Part shown: one piece after another, positions 16,659 to 24,126 of the stretch | How the letters are laid out: each line of letters starts with the position of its first letter | Numbering within the stretch: the stretch's first letter is position 1 | Assembly (NCBI GenBank): GCA_030037785.1 | Contig: JASHQA010000232.1 | Location: 1-48,744, forward strand | Reading direction: 5' to 3' | Source of the DNA: Streptosporangiaceae bacterium | GTDB lineage: Bacteria > Actinomycetota > Actinomycetes > Streptosporangiales > Streptosporangiaceae | Length of the DNA: 48,744 nucleotides | Position numbers and translations under genes: made by a program | The notes under the pieces: generated by a model | Seen by the model: the letters and a program-made list of their open reading frames with translations, nothing else | Told to the model about the DNA's origin: nothing | Database searches by the model: none

Positions 16659-18458
16659 CTAGCGCGTATACAGAGCCTCGATGTCCGCCGCGAAGTCCCT
16701 GGCCACGTTCGCCCGCTTCACCTTCAGCGACGGCGTGAGGTAGTCGTTGTCGGTCGTGAAGTCCACCGGCAGCACCCGGAACTTGCGGATGGACTCGGCC
16801 CTGGACACGGCCTTGTTGGCGTCGTCGACGGCCGCCTGCAGGTCGGTGACCAGGTCCGGGTCGGTCGCCAGGTCCGCCGCCGTGGCGCCGGCCGGCTTGC
16901 CGTGCTGCGACGTCCAGTGCTCCAGGGCGTCCGCGTCCAGGGTCATCAGGCAGGCTACAAACGGCCGGCCGTCCCCGACCACCATGCACTGGCTGATGAG
17001 CGGGTGGGCGCGGAGCCGGTCCTCGAGGACCGCCGGGGCCACGTTCTTGCCGCCAGCGGTGACGATGATTTCCTTCTTGCGGCCGGTGACCCGGAGGAAT
17101 CCCTCGTCGTCGAGTGACCCCAGGTCGCCAGAGTGCAGCCAGCCCTCGGCGTCGACGGCCTCCTTGGTCGCGGCCGGGTTCTGCCAGTAGCCGATCGTGA
17201 CGACGGCGCCGCGCAGCAGTATCTCGCCGTCGTCGGCGATCTTGGCGCTGACGCCCGGCAGCGGCTGGCCGACGGTACCGACCTTGTTCCGGCTCGGCTT
17301 GTTGACGGTCGCCGCCGCGGACGTCTCGGTCATGCCGTAGCCCTCCAGCACGGTGATGCCCACGCCGCGGAAGAAGTGGCCGAGACGCTCGCCCAGCGGC
17401 GCGCCGCCCGATACCGCGTAGCCCACCCGGCCGCCGACTGCGGCCCGCAGCTTGCCGTAGACAAGCCGGTCAAACACTGCCCGTCGGAGCCGCAGCCCGA
17501 GGCCCGGCCGTCCGTCGTCCAGGGCCCGGCTATGGGCGATCGCCGTGCCGGCCGCGGCGGCGAAGATCTTGGTCGTGGCCGGGCTAGCCGACGCCTGCTG
17601 CACCGCGGTGTTGTACACCTTCTCGAAGACGCGGGGCACCGCGAGCAGGAAGGTGGGCCGGAACTCACGCAGGCCGTCGGCGACGGTGCCGACGTTCTCC
17701 CAGTGGCCGAGCACGGCACCCGCCTCCAGGCAGCCAACCTCGATGATCCGGGCGAACACGTGGGCGAGCGGCATGAACAGCAGCGTCGAGGCGTCGGACA
17801 CCTCGAATATCTCGGGCAGCGCCGCGTGCACGGCGTTGCGGACGGCGGCCAGCAGATTGCGGTGCGTCAGCTCGCAGCCCTTGGGCCGCCCCGTCGTGCC
17901 AGACGTGTAGATGATCGTGGCCAGGTCGCCGGCCCGGCGGCTGACCCGGTGCTGGCGTAGCTGGTCGTCGGTGATGTCGGCGCCAGCGGCGGCCACGTCG
18001 TCGAGCGCGCCGATCCGCCAGACCGGCCCGAGATTCGGCAGCCGGTCCCGGACGGTCTGGATGATCTGCGCGTGGCTGTCGTCCTCGGCGAGGATCGCGC
18101 GGGCGCCGGAGTCACCGAGGATCCACTCGACCTGCTCGGCAGACGACGTCTCGTAGACAGGAACCGAGACCGCGCCCGCCGCCCAGATCGCGTAGTCGGC
18201 CAGCGTCCACTCATACCGGGTACGCGACATCAGGGCGACCCGGTCGCCCGGCGCCAGGCCCGCGGCGATCAGCCCTTTCGCGAGCGCCGACACCTCTGCC
18301 CGGAACTGACCAGCGGTGACGTCCTGCCAGCTGCCGTCGGCTGCGCGCCGGCGCAGCATCACCTCGTCGGGATCGGCGGCCGCCCGGCTGTACACCACGT
18401 CGGCCAGCCCGGCGTCGTCTGGGATCTCGATGAGCGCTGGGATACCGAATTCGAGCAC
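16659..18458 (-). CDS. Long-chain fatty acid-CoA ligase (FadD15-like)
   Basis: 599 residues from GTG 18458, which follows GGAGG; another in-frame GTG lies at 18476. It activates long-chain fatty acids to acyl-CoA through an acyl-adenylate. Motifs are YTSGTTGRPKG (P-loop), EGYGMTET, HSGDLGSLDDEGFLRVTGRKKEII and a C-terminal Lys in TPSLKVKR. The YETSSAEQVEWIL segment is typical of the FadD15/AMP-forming group. It converges with pimB with only 3 nt between stops, so the two genes lack a separate terminator region. Confidence 0.92.
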   Translation of the reverse strand: MLEFGIPALIEIPDDAGLADVVYSRAAADPDEVMLRRRAADGSWQDVTAGQFRAEVSALAKGLIAAGLAPGDRVALMSRTRYEWTLADYAIWAAGAVSVPVYETSSAEQVEWILGDSGARAILAEDDSHAQIIQTVRDRLPNLGPVWRIGALDDVAAAGADITDDQLRQHRVSRRAGDLATIIYTSGTTGRPKGCELTHRNLLAAVRNAVHAALPEIFEVSDASTLLFMPLAHVFARIIEVGCLEAGAVLGHWENVGTVADGLREFRPTFLLAVPRVFEKVYNTAVQQASASPATTKIFAAAAGTAIAHSRALDDGRPGLGLRLRRAVFDRLVYGKLRAAVGGRVGYAVSGGAPLGERLGHFFRGVGITVLEGYGMTETSAAATVNKPSRNKVGTVGQPLPGVSAKIADDGEILLRGAVVTIGYWQNPAATKEAVDAEGWLHSGDLGSLDDEGFLRVTGRKKEIIVTAGGKNVAPAVLEDRLRAHPLISQCMVVGDGRPFVACLMTLDADALEHWTSQHGKPAGATAADLATDPDLVTDLQAAVDDANKAVSRAESIRKFRVLPVDFTTDNDYLTPSLKVKRANVARDFAADIEALYTR

Positions 18459-18582
18459 TGAACCTCCAGCTACCACGTTCCCACGCCGCTCCGTCGTCGG
18501 GCGTACCCCTTGCAGTCCTGGACGTTACCGCTCCGGCTCATCCGATCGGCGCTGCGGGGCGGCTAGGCCTTTCTGCCGGACT

Positions 18583-18597
18583 TGCCTACTGTAGGCA
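18583..18597. promoter_or_regulatory. Perfect inverted repeat over the phosphoesterase promoter
   Basis: TGCCTAC-T-GTAGGCA, 7-bp arms around one base. It covers the -10-like TACTGT (18587-18592) and the predicted transcription start just before ATG 18599. Its geometry is that of an operator for a dimeric repressor. The regulator is unknown. Confidence 0.5.
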
Positions 18598-18598
18598 G

Positions 18599-19369
18599 AT
18601 GCGTGTGCACGTGGTGAGTGATGTCCATGGGCGCACCGACGCGCTGCGCCGGGCAGGCGACGGCGCTGACGCGCTGATCTGCCTCGGCGATTTGCTGCTG
18701 TTCATCGACTACGCGGACCACAGCCAGGGCATCTTTCCCGACCTGTTCGGGGCCGAGCATGCTCACACCCTCGTCGCGCTGCGGTCAGACGGTCAGTTCG
18801 ATGCGGCACGCGCGCTGTCTGCGAAGCTGTGGGCGCAGCTAGACGGTGACCCGCGCGTGCACATCGAGACGGCCGTTGGCCGGCAGTACGCCGAGTTGTT
18901 TGCCGCGATGCCAGTACCGTCCTACCTGACCTATGGGAACGTCGACCTGCCCAGGCTGTGGGCTGACCACCTCCGGCCCGGCCAGCAGGTTCTCGACGGC
19001 CAGCGGATCGAGCTCGGCGGCTGGACGTTCGGCTTCGTGGGCGGTGGCCTGCGGACTGCCTATCGCACTCCGAACGAGATAGACGACGACGTGTTCGCGG
19101 CGAAGGTCGCGGCCGTCGGCGCGGTTGACGTGCTGTGCGCGCACATCCCGCCGGCGGTCCCTGAGCTGCTGTACGACACCGTAGCCAGGCGAATGGAGCG
19201 GGGCAGCGAGGCCCTCCTGCAGCTCATCAGGCGGTCCCAGCCTCGGTACGTGCTGTTCGGCCACGTGCATCAGCCACTGCAGAGCCGGATCAGGATCGGC
19301 GCCACCGAGTGCATCAACGTCGGTCACTTTCGTGCCACTGGCGTGCCCTACCTGCTGCAGTGGCGATGA
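18599..19369 (+). CDS. Calcineurin-like metallophosphoesterase
   Basis: 256 residues with the full metal-binding set: SDVHG near the N-terminus, GDLLL, GNVD (Asn-His motif variant), AHIPP and GHVH near the C-terminus. It hydrolyses phosphoester bonds with a dinuclear metal centre; the substrate is not predictable (nucleotides, cyclic nucleotides or phospholipid-linked groups are all possible). ATG 18599 lies 6 nt after TACTGT, within a perfect palindrome that may be its operator. It is divergent from the acyl-CoA synthetase and 55 nt upstream of the SRPBCC gene. Confidence 0.86.
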   Translation: MRVHVVSDVHGRTDALRRAGDGADALICLGDLLLFIDYADHSQGIFPDLFGAEHAHTLVALRSDGQFDAARALSAKLWAQLDGDPRVHIETAVGRQYAELFAAMPVPSYLTYGNVDLPRLWADHLRPGQQVLDGQRIELGGWTFGFVGGGLRTAYRTPNEIDDDVFAAKVAAVGAVDVLCAHIPPAVPELLYDTVARRMERGSEALLQLIRRSQPRYVLFGHVHQPLQSRIRIGATECINVGHFRATGVPYLLQWR

Positions 19370-19411
19370 CGGGGCAGTCGGCGCGAGATCTGGCGCGCGC
19401 CGCGGGCGCGG

Positions 19412-19417
19412 TACGCT
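19412..19417 (+). promoter_or_regulatory. -10 hexamer of the SRPBCC gene
   Basis: TACGCT, followed after exactly 7 nt by ATG 19425; this suggests a leaderless mRNA. No Shine-Dalgarno is present. Confidence 0.5.
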
Positions 19418-19424
19418 CCACCTC

Positions 19425-19877
19425 ATGACGGAGCGGACCTCCTCGACTATCTCGGTGGCTGCCGATGCCGCGACCGTCATGGGGGTCATCGCTGACTTTG
19501 GCGCCTATCCGCAGTGGGCAACCGGCGTGCGCGCGGCCGAGATCCTCGAGACCGGCCCGGCCGGCCGTGCGCTGCGGGTGCGGTTCGCGCTCGATGCGGG
19601 CGTGATCAAGGACAGCTACGTGCTCGCCTATGACTGGGATGGGGACACCGCGGTCAGCTGGCAGCTGGCGGCGGCCGGGTCAGTGGTGACCGAGATGTCC
19701 GGAGCGTACCTGCTGGCGCGCGAGGACGGCGCCACGACTGTCAGCTACGAGCTGGCCGTCGGGACCAAAGTGCCGCTGCCCGGCCTGATCAGGCGTCGCG
19801 CCGAGCGTACGATCATCGACGCGGCCCTGACGGGCCTGAAGGCGCGGGTGGAGTCCGGACCAGCCGCACGTCACTGA
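19425..19877 (+). CDS. SRPBCC family (polyketide cyclase/START-like) protein
   Basis: 150 residues with the START-like helix-grip pattern: ISVAADAATVMGVIADFGAYPQW at the start, AYDWDGDTAVSWQL in the middle, and a final long helix with RRAERTIIDAALTGLKARVE. Such folds bind a hydrophobic ligand. The position matches Rv2185c (TB16.3) and its streptomycete counterparts, for which no ligand is known. It is followed 47 nt later by the small conserved gene upstream of glucokinase. Confidence 0.82.
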   Translation: MTERTSSTISVAADAATVMGVIADFGAYPQWATGVRAAEILETGPAGRALRVRFALDAGVIKDSYVLAYDWDGDTAVSWQLAAAGSVVTEMSGAYLLAREDGATTVSYELAVGTKVPLPGLIRRRAERTIIDAALTGLKARVESGPAARH

Positions 19878-19924
19878 GGCGTGCCGGACGAAGCCGCGGG
19901 AATGAGTCGAGAAGTGGTGGAACG

Positions 19925-20674
19925 ATGAGCGAGCAGTCCGGGCGAAGCGATCGGCCGGACCGGCCGCCCCGGTCCGGCCCGTCCAGGGCAGACCGGCACC
20001 AGCACGGCGATACCGGCACGGACCTGCTCGGTGACCTGCAGCGCTGGCTGATCCGGTCCAGCGCGAAGAACATGCGCCGGGAGCTGGAAGACCAGGTGCG
20101 GCGGACCATTGGCGGCCAGCGCCAGGACAAGGCAGACGTCTGGGACGTCGCCACCACCGAGATTCCGCCGGAAGCAGGCGAGGCACCGGAGTGCCAGTGG
20201 TGCCCGATCTGCCGGGCGGCACGTCGGATGCGCGACTCTGGCCCCGGCCTGACCGGCCAGCTGTCGGGAGCCGGCGAGGCGGTCGCCACCGTGATGCAGG
20301 ACGCCATCAGCGCCATCGACTCGCTGCTGGCCAGGACGGGCGGGCGCGGCGGCGCCGCCGCGGACACCGACTCGACCGGTGCACGGGCCGGCGGCAGGCC
20401 GGCCCACGACGGGCCGGCCGACGGTGAGCGGCCCCCGGCGGCTGGGCAGCAAGCCGCCGAGCCAGCCGACGCGACGGCGAGCCGACCGGACTCGATGGCG
20501 GGGGAGCACGGCCAGGTTGGCTGGAAGCCGGGTGACCGGCTTGCCACCGCCGGGCCGGCTGCGGATCCGTGGGCCACGGCGACGGACTCGGACGCGAAGG
20601 TCGACGGCACCGAGTCGGGCAGCGGGGGAGATCAGCCGAACGGGCGAGGGCATGGGCCTCGCGATCGGCGTTGA
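19925..20674 (+). CDS. Conserved actinobacterial protein upstream of glucokinase, disordered tail
   Basis: 249 residues. A charged N-terminus is followed by a conserved central part (about residues 33-130) with LLGDLQRWLIRSSAKNMRRE, DVWDVATTEIP, the cysteine cluster ECQWCPICRAARRMR and a helix around AVATVMQDAISAIDSLL. The rest is Ala/Gly/Pro-rich and probably disordered. The CxxCxxC triad may bind zinc. The gene overlaps glk by 23 nt, hence translational coupling. It may belong to the DUF5304 group and occupies the place of SCO2127, a gene upstream of glkA that has been linked to carbon catabolite repression; both are recollection, not a search result. Confidence 0.7.
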   Translation: MSEQSGRSDRPDRPPRSGPSRADRHQHGDTGTDLLGDLQRWLIRSSAKNMRRELEDQVRRTIGGQRQDKADVWDVATTEIPPEAGEAPECQWCPICRAARRMRDSGPGLTGQLSGAGEAVATVMQDAISAIDSLLARTGGRGGAAADTDSTGARAGGRPAHDGPADGERPPAAGQQAAEPADATASRPDSMAGEHGQVGWKPGDRLATAGPAADPWATATDSDAKVDGTESGSGGDQPNGRGHGPRDRR

Positions 20675-21596
20675 CGTCGGCGGCACGAAGGTTGCCGCCG
20701 GGGTAGTCGACGAGCGCGGTCGTGTCATCGAGAAGCTGAAGAGATACACCCCGGCGGCAAGCCCCGATGACACCATCGGCGTGATCGCCGGCGTCGTCAC
20801 CGAACTGCTGGGCCGGCACACGGTGGCGGCCGTGGGCATCGGTGCGGCCGGCTTTGTCGACCAGGCCAGAGCGAGCGTGCTATTCGCGCCGAACCTCGCC
20901 TGGCGCGACGAACCCGTCAAAAAGCTCGTCGAGGAGCACATCGGCCGACCGGTGGTCGTGGAGAACGACGCGAACGCGGCTGCCTGGGCGGAAGCCAAGC
21001 TGGGTGCCGCACGCGGACACGAGCACGTGGTGCTGATCACGGTCGGCACTGGCATCGGGGCCGGGATCGTGCTCGATGGCCGGCTGTATCGCGGTGCATT
21101 CGGCTCGGCGGGTGAGCCTGGCCACTACCGCGTCGTGCCCGCTGGCCGGCTGTGCGGCTGCGGCAACCAGGGCTGCTGGGAGCAGTACGCCAGCGGCACG
21201 GCGCTGGTCGCCGAGGCGCGCGAGTTCGCCCGGCGGTCGCCCGAGGCCGCCGCTCGGATCCTGCAGCTCGCCGATGGCGAGCCTGACCGCATCGACGGGC
21301 CGGTAGTCACCGAGGCGGCCAGGGCGGGAGACCCCGGCGCGGTGCGCTGTTTCGAGACCGTCGGCAGCTGGCTCGGCGCGGGCCTGGCAGACCTGTCGGC
21401 AATCCTCGACCCCGGCTGCTTCGTGATCGGCGGGGGAGTATCGGAGGCCGGCGAACTGCTGCTCGGCCCGGCCCGGTACGCCTATGAACACGGTCTCACC
21501 GGCCGTTCGCATCGCCCCTGCGCGGACATCAGGCTGGCCGAGCTCGGCCCGGATGCCGGCCTCATCGGGGCGGCGGACCTGGCCAGGGCCGGCTGA
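20652..21596 (+). CDS. glk: ROK-family glucokinase
   Basis: 314 residues. The phosphate-1 loop is GVDVGGTKVAAGVVDE, the catalytic Asp is in ENDANAAAW, and the ROK zinc site is GEPGH plus CGCGNQGCWE. It phosphorylates glucose at the 6 position and in streptomycetes also mediates carbon catabolite repression. ATG 20652 follows GCGAGGGC and lies inside the upstream gene. Length matches actinobacterial GlkA. In GEPGH the usual Ile is Pro, a mild change beside the zinc-binding His. Confidence 0.93.
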   Translation: MGLAIGVDVGGTKVAAGVVDERGRVIEKLKRYTPAASPDDTIGVIAGVVTELLGRHTVAAVGIGAAGFVDQARASVLFAPNLAWRDEPVKKLVEEHIGRPVVVENDANAAAWAEAKLGAARGHEHVVLITVGTGIGAGIVLDGRLYRGAFGSAGEPGHYRVVPAGRLCGCGNQGCWEQYASGTALVAEAREFARRSPEAAARILQLADGEPDRIDGPVVTEAARAGDPGAVRCFETVGSWLGAGLADLSAILDPGCFVIGGGVSEAGELLLGPARYAYEHGLTGRSHRPCADIRLAELGPDAGLIGAADLARAG

Positions 21597-21609
21597 CGCA
21601 CGGCCGGCC
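21587..21609. terminator. Bidirectional hairpin between glk and the membrane protein gene
   Basis: GGCCGGC (21587-21593) pairs with GCCGGCC (21603-21609) around a 9-nt loop and spans both convergent stop codons. Confidence 0.45.
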
Positions 21610-22217
21610 TACAACACGGCGCCGTCGTCGTCATCGTCGCGCCGCGAGTGATCGCCCAGCTTGACAACGAGCGCCACGAAACCGCCGACGAACGCCGCGA
21701 CCGCGACGAACGCGGCGGTAGCCGAGATGGTCCAGTGCAGGAACACGCTGGTGATCAGCAGGTAACCGGGCCCGCCGATGACCGCGACCAGCGCAGCCTT
21801 GGAGATCGAGTCCAGCTTGGCCGGCGGCGGGAGCGGGGCCGGGACGTATCGGTCGTCATCCTCGTCGGCGGGGACATACGAGCGAGGATCGCCGGCGGGC
21901 CGCACGACGCGGGTGCGGTCAATCGGCCGGGAGCTGCCGTCCGGTCCCGGCCAGGGTCGCACGCCTGGCCGCGCTCCCGGCGGCTGCTCCGCGTCGCTGG
22001 CAGGGCTGGGCGTGCCAGGGACGTCCGGTCCCGGCACGTCGGCTGCCGCGAGGCTGGCCGCTGCCCTGGTGGCTGCGGCGCCCGGCAGATCTTCCCTGGC
22101 AGGCCACGGAACCTCGGTCAGCTTCGCGTCGGCCGGGCGCTCGAAGCGTGCGACGAGATCGCGCCAGGCGGCCTCGTCCCTGCTGATCTCGCCGTCAGTG
22201 TCCCCGGCACCGCTCAT
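21609..22217 (-). CDS. Hypothetical protein with acidic/Pro-rich N-terminus and two C-terminal membrane helices
   Basis: 202 residues. About 130 polar, Pro- and Ala-rich residues are followed by a short basic/charged segment and two hydrophobic stretches: about 145-164 (VAVIGGPGYLLITSVFLHW) and 167-189, then KLGDHSRRDDDDDGAVL. The tail is an acidic run. No enzymatic motif is visible. ATG 22217 is 6 nt downstream of the esterase stop, so it is probably in an operon with it. Not recognised beyond similar streptomycete proteins near glkA and plsC. Confidence 0.72.
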   Translation of the reverse strand: MSGAGDTDGEISRDEAAWRDLVARFERPADAKLTEVPWPAREDLPGAAATRAAASLAAADVPGPDVPGTPSPASDAEQPPGARPGVRPWPGPDGSSRPIDRTRVVRPAGDPRSYVPADEDDDRYVPAPLPPPAKLDSISKAALVAVIGGPGYLLITSVFLHWTISATAAFVAVAAFVGGFVALVVKLGDHSRRDDDDDGAVL

Positions 22218-22223
22218 CCGACG

Positions 22224-23024
22224 TCATTCCCCGCCGATCGATTCCCTGCTGGTCTCGCCTGTAGATGCCCGTCCGACCTGGCTGTGTACACGGACGAACT
22301 CAAGGCTTCCGGCAAATATTGCCTCGGCATCGTTGTCGAGCGTTGCCACGTGGTAGCTGTCGGCGAGCTCGCGGACCTCGACCTGACTGGCGGGCAGCGC
22401 GCGGGTCAGCAGGCGCAGGCTGGCTGGACCGACGACGTGGTCGGTCGTGCTGTGGTAGACGAGCACCGGCTGAATCAGGTCGGACAGGTGCTGCTGGGTC
22501 GTCCGCCACAGCCCAGGCAGGCTCGCCGCGGCCTTCAGCGGAGTCCGGTCATATCCGGCCTCGGCCGCGGTCGGGTTCTTGATGTCGCTGGCGATGCCCT
22601 TGATGGCAGGCACGACGAGCTTGACCACCGGGATGGCGAGGAACTGGAGCCGGGAGTCGGCGGTCAACGAAGGATTGACCAGGACCAGGCCGCGGATCGC
22701 GGCACCGCTCAGTTCGGCCAGCCGTACTGCCAGGCAGCCGCCCATCGACAGGCCCATCACGAAGATTTCGTCGCAGCGCGCCCGCAGGTCATCGAAAGCG
22801 CGGCTGACCTCGGCGAACCAGTCCTCCCAGCGGGTCCGGGCCATCTCCTGCCAGGTGGTGCCGTGGCCCGGCAGCCGGGGCAGCGAGACGGTCAGCCCGG
22901 CCTCGGCAAGGAACTCAGCCCAGGGCCGCAGCGACTGCGGGCTGCCGGTGAAGCCATGGCAGAGCAGCACTCCCGTCGGCCCGCCGTCCCGGCTGAAGGC
23001 CTCAGCACCCGGCATTACTGGCAT
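22224..23024 (-). CDS. Alpha/beta hydrolase, carboxylesterase/monoacylglycerol lipase type
   Basis: 266 residues from ATG 23024, preceded by CGGAGGACG. LLCHGFTGSPQSLRPWAEFLA holds the oxyanion region, GLSMGG the nucleophile Ser, and YHSTTDHVVGP and DSYHVATLD the Asp and His. The order and spacing resemble Est30-like carboxylesterases and short-chain lipases. It faces plsC divergently, a phospholipid-synthesis neighbour, so an acyl-glycerol substrate is plausible but unproven. There is no signal peptide; it should be cytosolic. Confidence 0.85.
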   Translation of the reverse strand: MPVMPGAEAFSRDGGPTGVLLCHGFTGSPQSLRPWAEFLAEAGLTVSLPRLPGHGTTWQEMARTRWEDWFAEVSRAFDDLRARCDEIFVMGLSMGGCLAVRLAELSGAAIRGLVLVNPSLTADSRLQFLAIPVVKLVVPAIKGIASDIKNPTAAEAGYDRTPLKAAASLPGLWRTTQQHLSDLIQPVLVYHSTTDHVVGPASLRLLTRALPASQVEVRELADSYHVATLDNDAEAIFAGSLEFVRVHSQVGRASTGETSRESIGGE

Positions 23025-23210
23025 CAGCAGTCGTCCTCCGTCACGGCATGCCCTGTAGCTGGCATCGTCGCACGTCCGCTGGGGTAGCTGCACCCGGCTC
23101 GTGCCAGTTCCGGCGTAGCGGGGGTTTCGGAAGCCGCCGCGCCGGGCAGCACTGGTGGGCCTGGCCCGGCCCGGGCCGCTGCCCAGCGGGGCCATCGGGT
23201 TCGGGGTGAC

Positions 23211-23240
23211 TTGCGCGATCTCCCCAGTTCGCGGCACTCT
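23211..23240 (+). promoter_or_regulatory. Candidate promoter in the esterase-plsC intergenic region
   Basis: TTGCGC (23211-23216), 18-nt spacer, CACTCT (23235-23240), then 7 nt to an ATG at 23248. The gap 23025-23355 (331 nt) holds this promoter, a small ORF and the esterase promoter; nothing else was seen. Confidence 0.4.
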
Positions 23241-23247
23241 GTCGATC

Positions 23248-23352
23248 ATGGCGAGTCCGCGCCGTGCGGCGCTGCCCGTCGGCCAGGTGCTGGCTGGCGG
23301 TGCGTCCCGCGGCGCACCCGTCGTCAGGCCCGTGCTCCGAGCCGAGGTATGA
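23248..23352 (+). CDS. Possible 34-residue leader ORF of plsC
   Basis: ATG 23248 encodes a 34-residue basic, Ala/Val-rich peptide beginning MASPRRAALPVGQ. Its TGA ends 3 nt before the GTG of plsC. The ATG lies 7 nt behind a -10-like hexamer, so it would be read as a leaderless ORF and couple translation into plsC. No homology recognised; it could simply be untranslated leader. Confidence 0.3.
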   Translation: MASPRRAALPVGQVLAGGASRGAPVVRPVLRAEV

Positions 23353-23355
23353 GGC

Positions 23356-24126
23356 GTGTTCTACTGGGTGGTCAAGGCGATCATCGGCCCAGTCCTGCGC
23401 GGTCTTTTCCGGCCGTGGGCGGAGGGCATCGAGAACGTTCCCCGCACCGGCCCAGCGATCCTGGCCAGCAACCATCTGTCGTTCTCCGATCACTTCTTCG
23501 CCCCGCTGCCGCTGCCCCGCAAGGTTGTCTTCCTGGCCAAGTCCGAGTACTTCACCGGCCGGGGGATTAAGGGACTCGTCAGCAAGGCGTTCTTCCACGG
23601 CGTTGGTCAGCTCCCGATCGACCGCACCGGCGGTGCTGCCAGCGAGCGGGCGCTGCGGACCGGATTGCGGGTGCTGGCCTCCGGCGAGCTGCTGGGCATC
23701 TACCCGGAGGGCACGCGGACGCCGGACGGCAGGCTCTACCGGGGCAAGACGGGCGTGGCGCGGCTTGCCCTCGAGGGCCGGGTGCCCGTCATCCCCACCG
23801 CCATGGTCGGCGGCTTCGAGTTCCAGCCGCCCGGCAGGATCACGCCGCGGCTCGCGATCAGGCCCGGCGTGCGGTTCGGCAAGCCGCTGGATTTCTCTCG
23901 CTATTACGGCCTTGAGCAGGACCGGCTCGTGCTGCGCGCGATGACCGACGAGATCATGTACGAGCTCATGAAGCTGTCAGGACAGGAATACGTCGACGAG
24001 TACGCGCAGCGGGCAAAGCTGCGGATTACCAGCGCGCTGCACCACGACGGGCGTGGCCACCAGGCCGACGAGGGAGACGACCAAGATCAGCCCACGGCGG
24101 CCAGCGTCATCCCGCCCAGCGCTTAG
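23356..24126 (+). CDS. plsC: 1-acyl-sn-glycerol-3-phosphate acyltransferase
   Basis: 256 residues from GTG 23356 (GAGG just upstream). It acylates lysophosphatidate to phosphatidate at the membrane. The catalytic motif is NHLSFSD (His and Asp of HX4D), motif III is YPEGTRTPDG, and RTGLRVLASGELLGIYPEG is typical. A hydrophobic N-terminal stretch probably dips into the membrane. The C-terminal 30 residues are hydrophilic. The last 20 nt overlap the 3' end of glpK on the other strand. It occupies the same place as Rv2182c and its streptomycete counterpart. Confidence 0.92.
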   Translation: MFYWVVKAIIGPVLRGLFRPWAEGIENVPRTGPAILASNHLSFSDHFFAPLPLPRKVVFLAKSEYFTGRGIKGLVSKAFFHGVGQLPIDRTGGAASERALRTGLRVLASGELLGIYPEGTRTPDGRLYRGKTGVARLALEGRVPVIPTAMVGGFEFQPPGRITPRLAIRPGVRFGKPLDFSRYYGLEQDRLVLRAMTDEIMYELMKLSGQEYVDEYAQRAKLRITSALHHDGRGHQADEGDDQDQPTAASVIPPSA

